Shown here: positions 33,342 to 40,327 of the stretch, piece after piece
How positions within the stretch are numbered: the stretch's first letter is position 1
How the letters are laid out: each line of letters opens with the position of its first letter
Assembly: GCA_030427585.1 (NCBI GenBank)
Contig: JAUIBW010000041.1
Coordinates: 1 to 40,327 of the forward strand
Source: Bacteroidia bacterium
Lineage (GTDB): Bacteria; Bacteroidota; Bacteroidia; Flavobacteriales; Flavobacteriaceae
Length of the DNA stretch: 40,327 nucleotides
Direction of reading: 5' to 3'
Program-made: the position numbers and the translations under genes
The notes under the pieces: generated by a model
Databases searched by the model: none
What the model was told of the DNA's origin: nothing
Seen by the model: only the letters and a program-made list of their open reading frames with translations

Positions 33342-34326
33342 TAATCCTCTTTACCAATTCGAACTTAATTTTCTTTCCATCTTGTTCTACATGACAGTAT
33401 TTACAATTAGAATCATACACAAAACTATAGCTCTTTAAGATATTAAAACGCCCCTCTATCACGGCAAAAAGACCTTTAAAATCTTCTTTCCCGCATTCGG
33501 TATACCTTCTAATCTCGAATAAGTCTTTTTCTAAAGATTTATTTAATATAAAATATGCACTACTACCCGTACCCGAAAGAAAATGAGCATCTTTTAAAAA
33601 CTCTTTTGGGCTTGCCCCATAATTATGTTTGGTTTCAGGAATATTTTTGTCAAAATAATTAGTGAGGTTTTCTTTAAAAACAGATCCCGGGTACACCTTT
33701 AACTTTCCTTGCTCTACCTGATAAATTGGATTACCTGCAGCCCCTTTTTCTACATTTCCGAGAGGGCTTGGCGTAAATAGTTTATTACGCAATAATGGTT
33801 TTCTTATTTTAGTATAATCTGTACTTGCCAAAATCGTATCGGTAACAATTCGCGAACAATTACTTCCTTCTTTTCCAAAAGCTTTATAAGGAATACTTCC
33901 TTTTTCCTGAACAGATAACACATAATCCCTTGCCTCTTTATAATGAATATAGTCACACACAGATGCTACTAATCGGCCATCGCCATGCGTTTTATCAGGG
34001 TTTGCCTCTAACCAAAGTAAAAACTCCTCTACATTACCCAATTTTTTCTCGGGTGTAATAATAGCCTTAAACGGAATAGCCAATTCTACATCGGTAACTG
34101 CACTTCTTACTCTGCCATACCCTTGCGGAGTAATATATCTTCCAAAATCATAGTATTCGGCCCGACCGGTTTCGTTTTCAATAAGCACAAAAGCAGCGTG
34201 CCCTGCTTTAATATAACTATGTTTTCCTAATCCCAGTGCCAAAAGTACTTTGGCCGAAGGTTCATCTGAGTGTTTTACAAATGTATCAGGATAAGCAAGT
34301 GAAATTATTTTACCTGTATAATTCAA
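33334..34326 (-). CDS. DUF6695-type conserved flavobacterial protein
   Basis: 330 aa, no signal peptide. It matches what I recall of the DUF6695 family: GKIISLAYPDTFV, KAGHAAFVLIENETG, YYDFGRYITPQGYGRVR, HGDGRLVASVCDYI, GSNCSRIVTDTIL, NPIYQVEQG. The order of His43 (AGHAAFVL) followed by Cys157 (SNCSRIVTD) is that of permuted NlpC/P60 or LRAT-like papain-fold enzymes, so a cysteine hydrolase or acyltransferase is a reasonable guess. Its 3' end overlaps apaG by 8 bp; the NRDE gene lies 25 bp upstream on the same strand. Confidence 0.8.
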   Translation of the reverse strand: MNYTGKIISLAYPDTFVKHSDEPSAKVLLALGLGKHSYIKAGHAAFVLIENETGRAEYYDFGRYITPQGYGRVRSAVTDVELAIPFKAIITPEKKLGNVEEFLLWLEANPDKTHGDGRLVASVCDYIHYKEARDYVLSVQEKGSIPYKAFGKEGSNCSRIVTDTILASTDYTKIRKPLLRNKLFTPSPLGNVEKGAAGNPIYQVEQGKLKVYPGSVFKENLTNYFDKNIPETKHNYGASPKEFLKDAHFLSGTGSSAYFILNKSLEKDLFEIRRYTECGKEDFKGLFAVIEGRFNILKSYSFVYDSNCKYCHVEQDGKKIKFELVKRIIN

Positions 34327-34351
34327 TTTTACATAAATTTAGATAATTTTC

Positions 34352-35068
34352 TTAGGCTGTTATAGCTTCAAAAACAACAGTGCTTACTTCTTTATTTTGC
34401 AGATTCTCATAACGCATAGAAAGTTCTTCTTCATTTTTTACTACTTGAGTAATGCTTATGGTTTTCAAGAACCCTCTATCTATCTGAAGATCAATATTCT
34501 TATCTCCTACTCCAGCATTCTTATGGAAATCCAAAAGTGTTATCGGAGTTAGCACATTTTGGTTTTCATGAGTAGCAAACCACTTTTTTCGTGTGACTTT
34601 CATATCTTTAGTATATAAAGTAGAAGACGACCATATATGGGTTTTCTTTTCTAATCTCTTAAGATGTTTTTGTTCTCCATCCCATACCAGTTCAAAAAGC
34701 AAAAGATCAGATTGCCAATTAGCAGCTACAATCGTAAAAGGCTCTATCCCCATATAATTATAGGTATGAATTGCCTTTTCTAAATCATCGGCTTCTAATA
34801 AATCTCTCACAACAACCCCTCTACTCTGTCTATATGATGGCGACCTTTCATGAATTTCGAACCCGCCATTAAGCAGGCAAATCATAGTATTTTTATCACT
34901 AACACCAATCCAGGTGCCTCCGGCCACAGCATCTTTAGGAAACAACATCCTGGTTTTATGTACCTGATAAAATTCAGGAAATAGTGTTTTTCGGTCTACT
35001 GCTTCATCACGATTAGAGGTTAATATAAAATTATTTTCTTGAGTTGGGACTAAGGTAACTGTACACAT
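34352..35068 (-). CDS. NRDE-family (TANGO2-like) protein
   Basis: 238 aa; the start is placed at the ATG giving MCTVTLVPTQENNFILTSNRDEA, because Cys2 and this strand are conserved in the family (an N-terminal nucleophile-like position) and the nine extra codons upstream are not. The name-giving motif NRDE is at residues 19-22. Other family stretches: PKDAVAGGTWIGVS, MICLLNGGF, SRGVVVRDLLEADD, FELVWDGEQKHL and HIWSSSTLYT. TANGO2 homologues have been linked to heme trafficking in other organisms; the role in bacteria is uncertain. Confidence 0.87.
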   Translation of the reverse strand: MCTVTLVPTQENNFILTSNRDEAVDRKTLFPEFYQVHKTRMLFPKDAVAGGTWIGVSDKNTMICLLNGGFEIHERSPSYRQSRGVVVRDLLEADDLEKAIHTYNYMGIEPFTIVAANWQSDLLLFELVWDGEQKHLKRLEKKTHIWSSSTLYTKDMKVTRKKWFATHENQNVLTPITLLDFHKNAGVGDKNIDLQIDRGFLKTISITQVVKNEEELSMRYENLQNKEVSTVVFEAITA

Positions 35069-35376
35069 AAATTTTGGGTCGGCTAAATATCTCACAACTT
35101 ACAAAAAAAATACATACTCTATAATCTTTAGATGCCAAATCAAAAAGTAACCCTTTATGTCGCCTCTATGATTATTCTAAAATAACCTGCAACACAAAAG
35201 ATAAATACCCGCACACAAACATGAGGAAGAAAATATGAATTCTAGCATTTAACAGATTTTTTTGGTATAAAAGGTTAAAATAGACTTTAGCCTATATAAT
35301 TTTCTATCTTTGCTATCTTAAATAACAAATTCATTAGATAAATACATCTTACTAATTTAAATTAACACATTACATC
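35069..35376. other. Divergent intergenic region before pruA
   Basis: 308 bases with no gene. It holds the TATCTTTG box at 35305-35312. Nothing else is recognised. Confidence 0.5.
35305..35312 (+). promoter_or_regulatory. -7 box TATCTTTG before pruA
   Basis: Exact TAnnTTTG match 64 bp before the pruA ATG, giving a 5' leader of roughly 55-60 bases. No clear -33 TTTG at standard spacing. Confidence 0.5.
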
Positions 35377-37005
35377 ATGGGAAAAGGTTTTTTTCAAGTT
35401 CCTACTGCAATAAACGAACCTGTAAAGTCATATGCTCCCGGAACACCGGAAAGAGAAGAGGTTCTGGCAGCATATGCAGCAATGTATAATACTACCGTAG
35501 ACGTACCTTTATATATTAATGGGGAAGAAATAAGAACAGGTGACACTGCTACTATGTCTCCTCCACACGATCATCAGCATAATCTGGGGACTTATCACAA
35601 GGCAGAAAAGCAACATGTACAAAAAGCAATTGATACAGCACTTGAAGCCAGAAAAAAATGGGCTGACCTAGCATGGGAGCAACGTGCTGCTGTATTTTTA
35701 AGAGCTGCAGAACTTATTGCAGGGCCATACCGTGCAAAGATAAACGCAGCAACTATGCTTGCACAGTCTAAAAATATATTTCAGGCAGAAATTGATGCTG
35801 CATGTGAGTTTATAGATTTTCTACGCTTTAATGTAGAATATATGACCCAGATTTATGAAGATCAACCAGATTCTACATCAGCAGCCTGGAACAGATTAGA
35901 ATACAGACCATTAGAAGGATTTGTATACGCAATTACCCCTTTTAACTTCACTGCGATTTCAGGAAATCTTCCTGCAAGTGCTGCACTAATGGGAAATACT
36001 GTAGTATGGAAACCTAGTGATAGCCAGATCTATTCTGCAAAAGTTATTGTAGATATATTTAAAGAAGCTGGTGTACCCGATGGGGTAATCAATGTGGTAT
36101 ATGGAGACCCTGTAATGATTACAGATACTATATTAGCTAGTCCTGATTTTGCAGGAATACATTTTACAGGAAGTACACATGTATTTAAAGATATCTGGGC
36201 AAAAATCGGAACTAACATTCATAATTATAAAACGTACCCAAGAATTGTAGGAGAAACTGGGGGTAAGGATTTTATTATGGCGCACCCAAGTGCAAATGCA
36301 AAACAAGTTGCAACAGGTATTACTCGTGGAGCATTTGAGTATCAAGGACAAAAATGTAGTGCAGCGTCTAGGGCTTATATCCCAAAAAGTTTATGGCCAG
36401 ATGTAAAGAAATACATATTAGAAGATGTTGATTCTTTTAAAATGGGATCGCCAGAAGACATGAGTAATTTTATTACTGCGGTGATACACGAAGGATCATT
36501 TGACAAATTAGCTAAGTATATCGATCAGGCCAAAACCGATGCTGGTGTAGAAATTATAGCTGGTGGTAATTATGATAAATCCAAAGGGTATTTTATCGAG
36601 CCAACTGTAATTGTTGCACAAGATCCTAAATACACTACAATGTGTACAGAGTTATTTGGCCCCGTAATCACTATTTATGTATACGATGACAATCAATGGA
36701 GTGAAACTCTAAAATTGGTTGACGGAACCAGTGAGTATGCTTTAACAGGAGCAATTTTCTCTACAGATCGCTATGCGGCTGCAGAAGCTACTAAAGCACT
36801 AGAAAACTGTGCCGGTAACTTCTATATCAATGACAAATGTACAGGAGCTGTTGTTGGGCAACAACCTTTTGGTGGAGCCAGAGCTTCGGGAACCAATGAT
36901 AAAGCAGGTTCATACCTCAACTTATTACGTTGGGTATCACCTCGTATGATCAAAGAAACATTTGTTTCTCCGTCAGATTACAGATATCCGTTTTTAGGAG
37001 AATAA
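35377..37005 (+). CDS. pruA: L-glutamate gamma-semialdehyde (1-pyrroline-5-carboxylate) dehydrogenase
   Basis: 542 aa, typical for the stand-alone PruA/ALDH4-like enzyme. It oxidises glutamate semialdehyde to glutamate with NAD+, the second step of proline breakdown. Residues: Glu293 (VGETGGKDF) as general base, Cys327 (EYQGQKCSAASR) as nucleophile, ITPFNFTAISGNLPASAALMGN (as segments from ~185) and the C-terminal TGAVVGQQPFGGARASGTNDKAG typical of this subfamily. No proline dehydrogenase (putA/PRODH) gene is in the window. It has its own promoter and terminator. Confidence 0.96.
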   Translation: MGKGFFQVPTAINEPVKSYAPGTPEREEVLAAYAAMYNTTVDVPLYINGEEIRTGDTATMSPPHDHQHNLGTYHKAEKQHVQKAIDTALEARKKWADLAWEQRAAVFLRAAELIAGPYRAKINAATMLAQSKNIFQAEIDAACEFIDFLRFNVEYMTQIYEDQPDSTSAAWNRLEYRPLEGFVYAITPFNFTAISGNLPASAALMGNTVVWKPSDSQIYSAKVIVDIFKEAGVPDGVINVVYGDPVMITDTILASPDFAGIHFTGSTHVFKDIWAKIGTNIHNYKTYPRIVGETGGKDFIMAHPSANAKQVATGITRGAFEYQGQKCSAASRAYIPKSLWPDVKKYILEDVDSFKMGSPEDMSNFITAVIHEGSFDKLAKYIDQAKTDAGVEIIAGGNYDKSKGYFIEPTVIVAQDPKYTTMCTELFGPVITIYVYDDNQWSETLKLVDGTSEYALTGAIFSTDRYAAAEATKALENCAGNFYINDKCTGAVVGQQPFGGARASGTNDKAGSYLNLLRWVSPRMIKETFVSPSDYRYPFLGE

Positions 37006-37025
37006 TCTCAACAAACTATCTATAT

Positions 37026-37050
37026 AAAAAAGTGCCATTCGGCACTTTTT
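37026..37050 (+). terminator. pruA terminator
   Basis: AAAAAGTGCC / GGCACTTTTT stem with an ATTC loop and an uninterrupted T-tract, 20 bp after the stop codon. Confidence 0.93.
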
Positions 37051-37110
37051 TTTGTTTGGGTGTACCACTTAAAACCTCTACATTTACTCGAAACCACACA
37101 CCAACTTAGT

Positions 37111-38220
37111 ATGAAAAAAATAATAATTGTAGGAGGAGGTATTGCAGGCCTTGCAACCGCAAGAATGCTTCAAAACCAGGGATATGACATTAAATTAATC
37201 GAAAAACAACCTGAATGGCAAATATCCGGAACCGGACTATACCTACCTTCTAACGGAGTTGTTGCTCTAGACAAAATAGGACTTGCAGCTACTGCAAGAG
37301 AGAAAGGATTTAGTATAGATTATCGCAATATAAAGAACGCCAAAGGAGAGACAATACTTGACCTGGATCTTGAAAAAATATGGGAGAGAGAAAAGCCGTG
37401 CCTGGGTATAAAAAGAAAAGTACTTCATGACATTCTTATAGATGGACTACATACTATTGATATCGCTTTTAATACCACTATTATGAGTATACAAGCAAAC
37501 CCAAATTCTGTAGCCATAGAACTATCAAATGGGTCTAAAGAAGAATGCGATCTGCTTATCGGTGCAGACGGATTATACTCTAAAACACGAAACCTGATTT
37601 TGGGAGATATCCCATTAAGAAAAGTAACTGCAAAAGTATGTCGTTTTATCATTAAAAAACCAGCAGATATCAATTCCTGGACTTTATTTATAAGTGCTGC
37701 GGGGCAATTTCTCATCATCCCTATCGATAAGGATTCGGCATATTGTTATGTAAACAGAAAAACAAAAGGTTTTAAAACATTTGACAAAAAGCAATACATG
37801 GAGCCTTTTAAGAAATTTGCTTCTCCTGTTCCTGAAATTCTTAACGACTGGAATCCCGATGATGCCTATTGGAATGACCTGGAAGAGCTTCCTAAACTAC
37901 CTGTTATGGGTAGTGGCAGGGTTGTTCTCATAGGAGATGCCGCTCATGGTATGCCCCCTTTTATGGCACAAGGTGGTGCTTTGGCACTCGAAGATGCCGT
38001 TGTGTTATCTGACTTATTAAAAAATGAAGATTGGAGCACAATGGCCGCTACATTTTCAAAAAACAGAAGCGATCGTATAGACTGGACCAGAGCACGCAAT
38101 CAAAAACGCGAAAAACTTTCAAAATTACCCTATTGGATTGCCAAACTGGGATTAAAAAAAGTAGGAGAAAAAAACTGGACCGAAGATTACAGACCCCTTG
38201 TCGAAACTCCGAATTGGTAG
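37111..38220 (+). CDS. FAD-dependent monooxygenase (PHBH/UbiH-like)
   Basis: 369 aa; ATG 37111 gives MKKIIIVGGGIAGLATARML, the dinucleotide-binding beta-alpha-beta at the true N-terminus, so the in-frame ATG at 37060 inside the pruA terminator region is rejected. Other group A flavoprotein monooxygenase motifs: IEKQPEWQISGTGLYLPSN, IKRKVLHDIL, the DG motif LLIGADGLYSKTR, and RVVLIGDAAHGMPPFMAQGGALALEDA (FAD ribityl site). It hydroxylates an aromatic or similar small molecule using NAD(P)H; substrate unknown. The GNAT gene starts 60 bp downstream and may share the transcript. Confidence 0.92.
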   Translation: MKKIIIVGGGIAGLATARMLQNQGYDIKLIEKQPEWQISGTGLYLPSNGVVALDKIGLAATAREKGFSIDYRNIKNAKGETILDLDLEKIWEREKPCLGIKRKVLHDILIDGLHTIDIAFNTTIMSIQANPNSVAIELSNGSKEECDLLIGADGLYSKTRNLILGDIPLRKVTAKVCRFIIKKPADINSWTLFISAAGQFLIIPIDKDSAYCYVNRKTKGFKTFDKKQYMEPFKKFASPVPEILNDWNPDDAYWNDLEELPKLPVMGSGRVVLIGDAAHGMPPFMAQGGALALEDAVVLSDLLKNEDWSTMAATFSKNRSDRIDWTRARNQKREKLSKLPYWIAKLGLKKVGEKNWTEDYRPLVETPNW

Positions 38221-38280
38221 ATTTAAATATTACATGTATCTTTTGTTCAAAACAAAAAAAGTAATGTATTACAATCTGGT

Positions 38281-38748
38281 ATGACTATAAGACCCGCTAC
38301 AATAGAAGATTTACCTATTCTTTTGGATTTTGAACAAAAAATCATTGAGGCAGAGCGCCCAATGGACCCTACATTAATACAGGATAAAAAAATAAGCTAT
38401 TATAGTGTTAAGGATTATATCTTATCTGATCATACAGAGGTTGTAGTTGCCGAGATCGAAGGAGAAATTGTGGGAAGTGGCTACGGGCAAATACGCGACC
38501 GAAAAAACTTCTTTAAACAAAAGCAATTGGGCTATATCGGTTTTATGTATATAAAAGACGAACATCGGGGAAAGGGTGTTAGCCAGGAAATCATAAAATA
38601 TCTTTACGATTGGTTTGCCAGTAAAAACCTGGAAGAAATACGCCTTACGGTTTATGATCAAAACCCAAGAGCTATACGAGCTTATGAAAAAGTTGGTTTT
38701 AAAAGGCACCTTATTGAGATGAGAATAAATCTTAATGATTTAGATTAA
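38281..38748 (+). CDS. GNAT-family N-acetyltransferase
   Basis: 155 aa, full length. Starts MTIRPATIEDLPILLDFEQ, the classical GNAT N-terminus. The acetyl-CoA site is LGYIGFMYIKDEHRGKGVSQ (RGKGVS loop), followed by EIRLTVYDQNPRAIRAYEKVGFKRH (as segments from ~118), with Tyr in AIRAYEKVGF as the likely general acid. The acceptor is unknown. It follows the FAD monooxygenase gene by 60 bp. Confidence 0.92.
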   Translation: MTIRPATIEDLPILLDFEQKIIEAERPMDPTLIQDKKISYYSVKDYILSDHTEVVVAEIEGEIVGSGYGQIRDRKNFFKQKQLGYIGFMYIKDEHRGKGVSQEIIKYLYDWFASKNLEEIRLTVYDQNPRAIRAYEKVGFKRHLIEMRINLNDLD

Positions 38749-38858
38749 GATAGGGATCTACAAATCCTAATTCTACATATCAGCTCTACCAGTCAGCCAC
38801 TCCTGCACCTGGTATCAAACCTCCTTTTTTTGGCAGGAACATTACCTCCTGTTTTATC

Positions 38859-38881
38859 AATAATAATAATAATAATAATAG
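38859..38881. repeat. (TAA)n trinucleotide repeat
   Basis: About seven and a half TAA/ATT units in the spacer between the GNAT gene and the small secreted protein genes. Trinucleotide tracts like this are prone to slippage, but no frame or clear promoter depends on it. Confidence 0.85.
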
Positions 38882-38921
38882 AAGTTGAATTTATCGATCT
38901 TATATTTTTGCCATAAAGCAA

Positions 38922-38950
38922 ACACCCTATCATTTTTGAAAGGGTGTCTA
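38922..38950 (-). terminator. Possible terminator of the 137-aa secreted protein gene
   Basis: ACACCCT / AGGGTGT arms around ATCATTTTTGAA, just downstream of the gene on the minus strand. The T-tract is poor. Confidence 0.45.
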
Positions 38951-38977
38951 TTATTTGCTTCTTGTTAATGATTCAAC

Positions 38978-39391
38978 TTATATAGTCCAGAAATAAGGAT
39001 CAGTGGGGTAAAAAATAAACTCATCGCCCTCTTTTTTCACAAAGATTATTTCTTGATTAGGCAATCCTTGAAATAAAACACGATTAGTCTTTTTACTTAA
39101 TTTCATAAAATAATTATAAAATACTGAAAAAGGGATTACTTCTTCAGAATTTATTGATTTTACAATATACGAATCATGATGTATTACTCTAAAACCATGT
39201 TCTTGACTATTTTCTATAGAAAGAGGTTTTATTATATAAGTGCCTACACAACCATTTGGGTGTGGAACATACTTCAATAATTCTTCTTCTGAATCAATCC
39301 CGATCAATAAGATATCCTTTTTAAAATTATAATCCTGTGAAAATGAGACTAAGCAGACTGTTGAAAAAAATAATAAAAATATAGTTTTCAT
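38978..39391 (-). CDS. Small secreted protein, paralogue of the next gene
   Basis: 137 aa with a signal peptide (MKTIFLLFFSTVCLVSFSQ, cleavage after FSQ). The mature protein has the order KKDILLIGID, PHPNGCVGTYIIKPLS, HGFRVIH, FYNYFMKL, EIIFVKKEGDEFIFY, a pattern also present in the 133-aa protein encoded 72 bp upstream on the same strand. One Cys is conserved between them (NGCV). No known domain recognised. Periplasmic or secreted location by signal peptide only. Confidence 0.75.
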   Translation of the reverse strand: MKTIFLLFFSTVCLVSFSQDYNFKKDILLIGIDSEEELLKYVPHPNGCVGTYIIKPLSIENSQEHGFRVIHHDSYIVKSINSEEVIPFSVFYNYFMKLSKKTNRVLFQGLPNQEIIFVKKEGDEFIFYPTDPYFWTI

Positions 39392-39404
39392 AGTAAACAG
39401 ATAT

Positions 39405-39435
39405 AAACCAAGCCCATGTGAATAGAGCTTGGTTT
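39405..39435 (-). terminator. Terminator-like hairpin between the two secreted protein genes
   Basis: AAACCAAGC / GCTTGGTTT arms around a 13-base loop, followed on the minus strand by TATATC after TTT. Confidence 0.55.
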
Positions 39436-39462
39436 GTTCAATTAGTGTTAAAATCTCTATTA

Positions 39463-39864
39463 TTATATTGCTTCTATAAATGGGATAACATGATAATAAA
39501 CATAATCATCATCTCCTCCTCCAATTTCTTTTTCTACAAAAATCAAATAGTATTTAGAAAAGAACTTAAGAAATTCAGCTCTTCCCTTTTCTCTTATACT
39601 ATTAAATACAGTTGAAAAAGACTCTGTATCCTCCGAAGGTTGGCTTCCTTTGCTTTTAGGTTCTCTTGTTTTAAAGCCGTATAACGTTGAATATTTTGAC
39701 AATTCTTTTACATAAAAAACATCTACACATCCATTATGCTGTTGTGAACGAAACAGAACATTTTCCTGATTATTAATTCTTAATACTAATAAATCTTTTT
39801 TGTTTTCCTGTGAAAAACCACAACTAAAAACAATACAAAACACTAAGACTATGACTCTTTTCAT
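39463..39864 (-). CDS. Small secreted protein, paralogue of the previous gene
   Basis: 133 aa. Signal peptide MKRVIVLVFCIVFSCGFSQ. The mature part follows the same plan as the 137-aa protein: KKDLLVLRIN, QHNGCVDVFYVKELS, YGFKTRE, FSTVFNSI, YLIFVEKEIGGGDDDYVYY. Overall identity is low but the positions of NGCV, the (V/I)K(E/P)LS strand and the IFV(E/K)KE strand agree, so these look like diverged duplicates. Function unknown. A strong terminator on the same strand lies upstream, isolating it from the 74-aa ORF. Confidence 0.75.
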   Translation of the reverse strand: MKRVIVLVFCIVFSCGFSQENKKDLLVLRINNQENVLFRSQQHNGCVDVFYVKELSKYSTLYGFKTREPKSKGSQPSEDTESFSTVFNSIREKGRAEFLKFFSKYYLIFVEKEIGGGDDDYVYYHVIPFIEAI

Positions 39865-39958
39865 AAATAGGATATTTTGATTTAGATTTAATACATTTAT
39901 TTAATTACGAGAGCAAATATTTTCTCCTTTCTTATTGCTTTAATGATTATTTATAAAA

Positions 39959-39982
39959 AAACCTGTCAACATTGACAGGTTT
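39959..39982 (-). terminator. Terminator after the 74-aa ORF
   Basis: AAACCTGTCAA / TTGACAGGTTT perfect stem with a 2-base loop, followed on the minus strand by TTTTTATAAAT. Confidence 0.88.
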
Positions 39983-39995
39983 AAAATTATTCAAA

Positions 39996-40220
39996 TTAGT
40001 ACAAAAAATAGGTTGGTCCTTCTTTGCCTTTCATAGCGTAATGAAAGGCTAAAATTTTAGCCTTTTTCATCCAAACATAACATTCAGTCTTATCGTTTAC
40101 ACTAACAACATATATATGTCTTCTTGCCTTCTTAGAAAAGTGCCTCAAATTAGGTTGAGAACTTGTATTATAATTTTCTACATGAAAGCGAACATCTTTA
40201 TTAACTAAATCACCCTGCAC
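39996..40220 (-). CDS. Hypothetical 74-aa ORF, possibly 5'-truncated
   Basis: 74 aa from a GTG at 40218-40220, directly after an in-frame TAA. That GTG is inside a REP-like hairpin, so the original 5' end was probably lost or separated when the hairpin sequence arrived. The sequence (FHVENYNTSSQPNLRHFSKK, RRHIYVVSVNDKTECYVWMKK, ILAFHYAMKGKEGPTYFLY) is basic, has no signal peptide and matches nothing I recognise. The codon pattern is compatible with a gene, and a strong minus-strand terminator lies 14 bp past the stop, which supports a once-expressed gene. Confidence 0.5.
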   Translation of the reverse strand: MQGDLVNKDVRFHVENYNTSSQPNLRHFSKKARRHIYVVSVNDKTECYVWMKKAKILAFHYAMKGKEGPTYFLY

Positions 40221-40289
40221 TTAAAGTGCAGGGGTTTGATTTTACTAGGGACTAAAGTCCCCAAGCCTATTCCAATATGAAATTGGAAT
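40213..40289. repeat. Cluster of three REP-like hairpins
   Basis: Three consecutive perfect hairpins: CCCTGCACTT/AAGTGCAGGG (40213-40233), GGGACT/AGTCCC (40248-40261) and ATTCCAAT/ATTGGAAT (40269-40289). Together they resemble a compound REP unit or the folded end of an IS200/IS605-like element. The minus strand upstream (40267-40326) reads EYLEHHRREENDNSNFILE then stop, possibly the end of a CDS beyond the window, but too short to identify. Confidence 0.7.
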
Positions 40290-40327
40290 TATCATTTTCT
40301 TCTCGTCTGTGGTGCTCCAAATATTCA

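Noticed and set aside
37060..37110. Upstream ATG of the FAD monooxygenase
   Set aside because: The dinucleotide-binding fold must start at or near the N-terminus, as with ATG 37111; the upstream codons abut the pruA terminator.
1..40327. tRNA, rRNA, riboswitch or CRISPR loci
   Set aside because: I scanned the intergenic stretches and saw no cloverleaf-like, rRNA-like or known riboswitch sequence; a covariance-model scan would be needed to exclude divergent ones.

Overview
The window is AT-rich chromosomal DNA from a marine-type member of the Bacteroidota, most probably a Flavobacteriaceae (Aquimarina-like; the genus is a guess). Supporting signs are a type IX secretion (T9SS) type B sorting domain, a DUF5103 T9SS plug protein, DUF3667, DUF4846 and DUF6695-type proteins, a full Na+-NQR operon, SPI/SPII signal peptides of flavobacterial style, and promoters with the Bacteroidota TAnnTTTG box (best case TTTG-N20-TAACTTTG before gpmI).

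Layout. 1-7406: surface/fibre block, comprising the 3' end of a collagen-like Gly-Ala-Thr repeat protein, a small secreted protein, a 1219-aa Calx-beta/SdrD-B-like/beta-helix protein and a small T9SS type B cargo protein; the 825-base gap among them carries two long palindromic elements. 7725-11235: truncated GNAT, ClpP-type protease, M15 peptidase, a CAP-domain lipoprotein whose signal peptide is thrown out of frame by an 8-bp tandem repeat, and an M48 peptidase. 11280-12261: two paralogous exported ankyrin proteins. 12575-15987: gpmI, an ECF sigma factor and its FecR-type anti-sigma partner. 16160-19981: lipoprotein, thioredoxin-fold lipoprotein, a decayed RidA-family pseudogene, map and a methyltransferase. 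20105-21358: a third palindromic element and an astacin-like lipoprotein protease. 21414-30266 (minus strand): apbE with a 125-aa partner, a DUF4846 protein, then nqrABCDEF. 30456-38748: T9SS plug, DUF3667, apaG, DUF6695, NRDE protein, pruA, FAD monooxygenase, GNAT. 38978-40327: two related small secreted proteins, a possibly truncated small ORF, and a run of REP-like hairpins at the window edge.

Genes that work together: NqrA-F form the sodium-pumping NADH:quinone oxidoreductase, and the nearby ApbE is the enzyme type that attaches FMN covalently to NqrB and NqrC. The ECF sigma/FecR pair is a surface-signalling module without its usual TonB receptor. The T9SS plug protein and the type B cargo protein belong to the same secretion pathway.

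The least expected signals are (i) three ~160-bp whole-length palindromes at 5458-5616, 5841-6000 and 20105-20265, each flanked by a 3-bp direct repeat, of two arm types but sharing one central 17-nt core located exactly at the midpoint; (ii) the octanucleotide repeat in the CAP lipoprotein signal peptide, which has the form of a phase-variation switch currently in the OFF register; and (iii) the 36-bp collagen repeat array with higher-order duplication.
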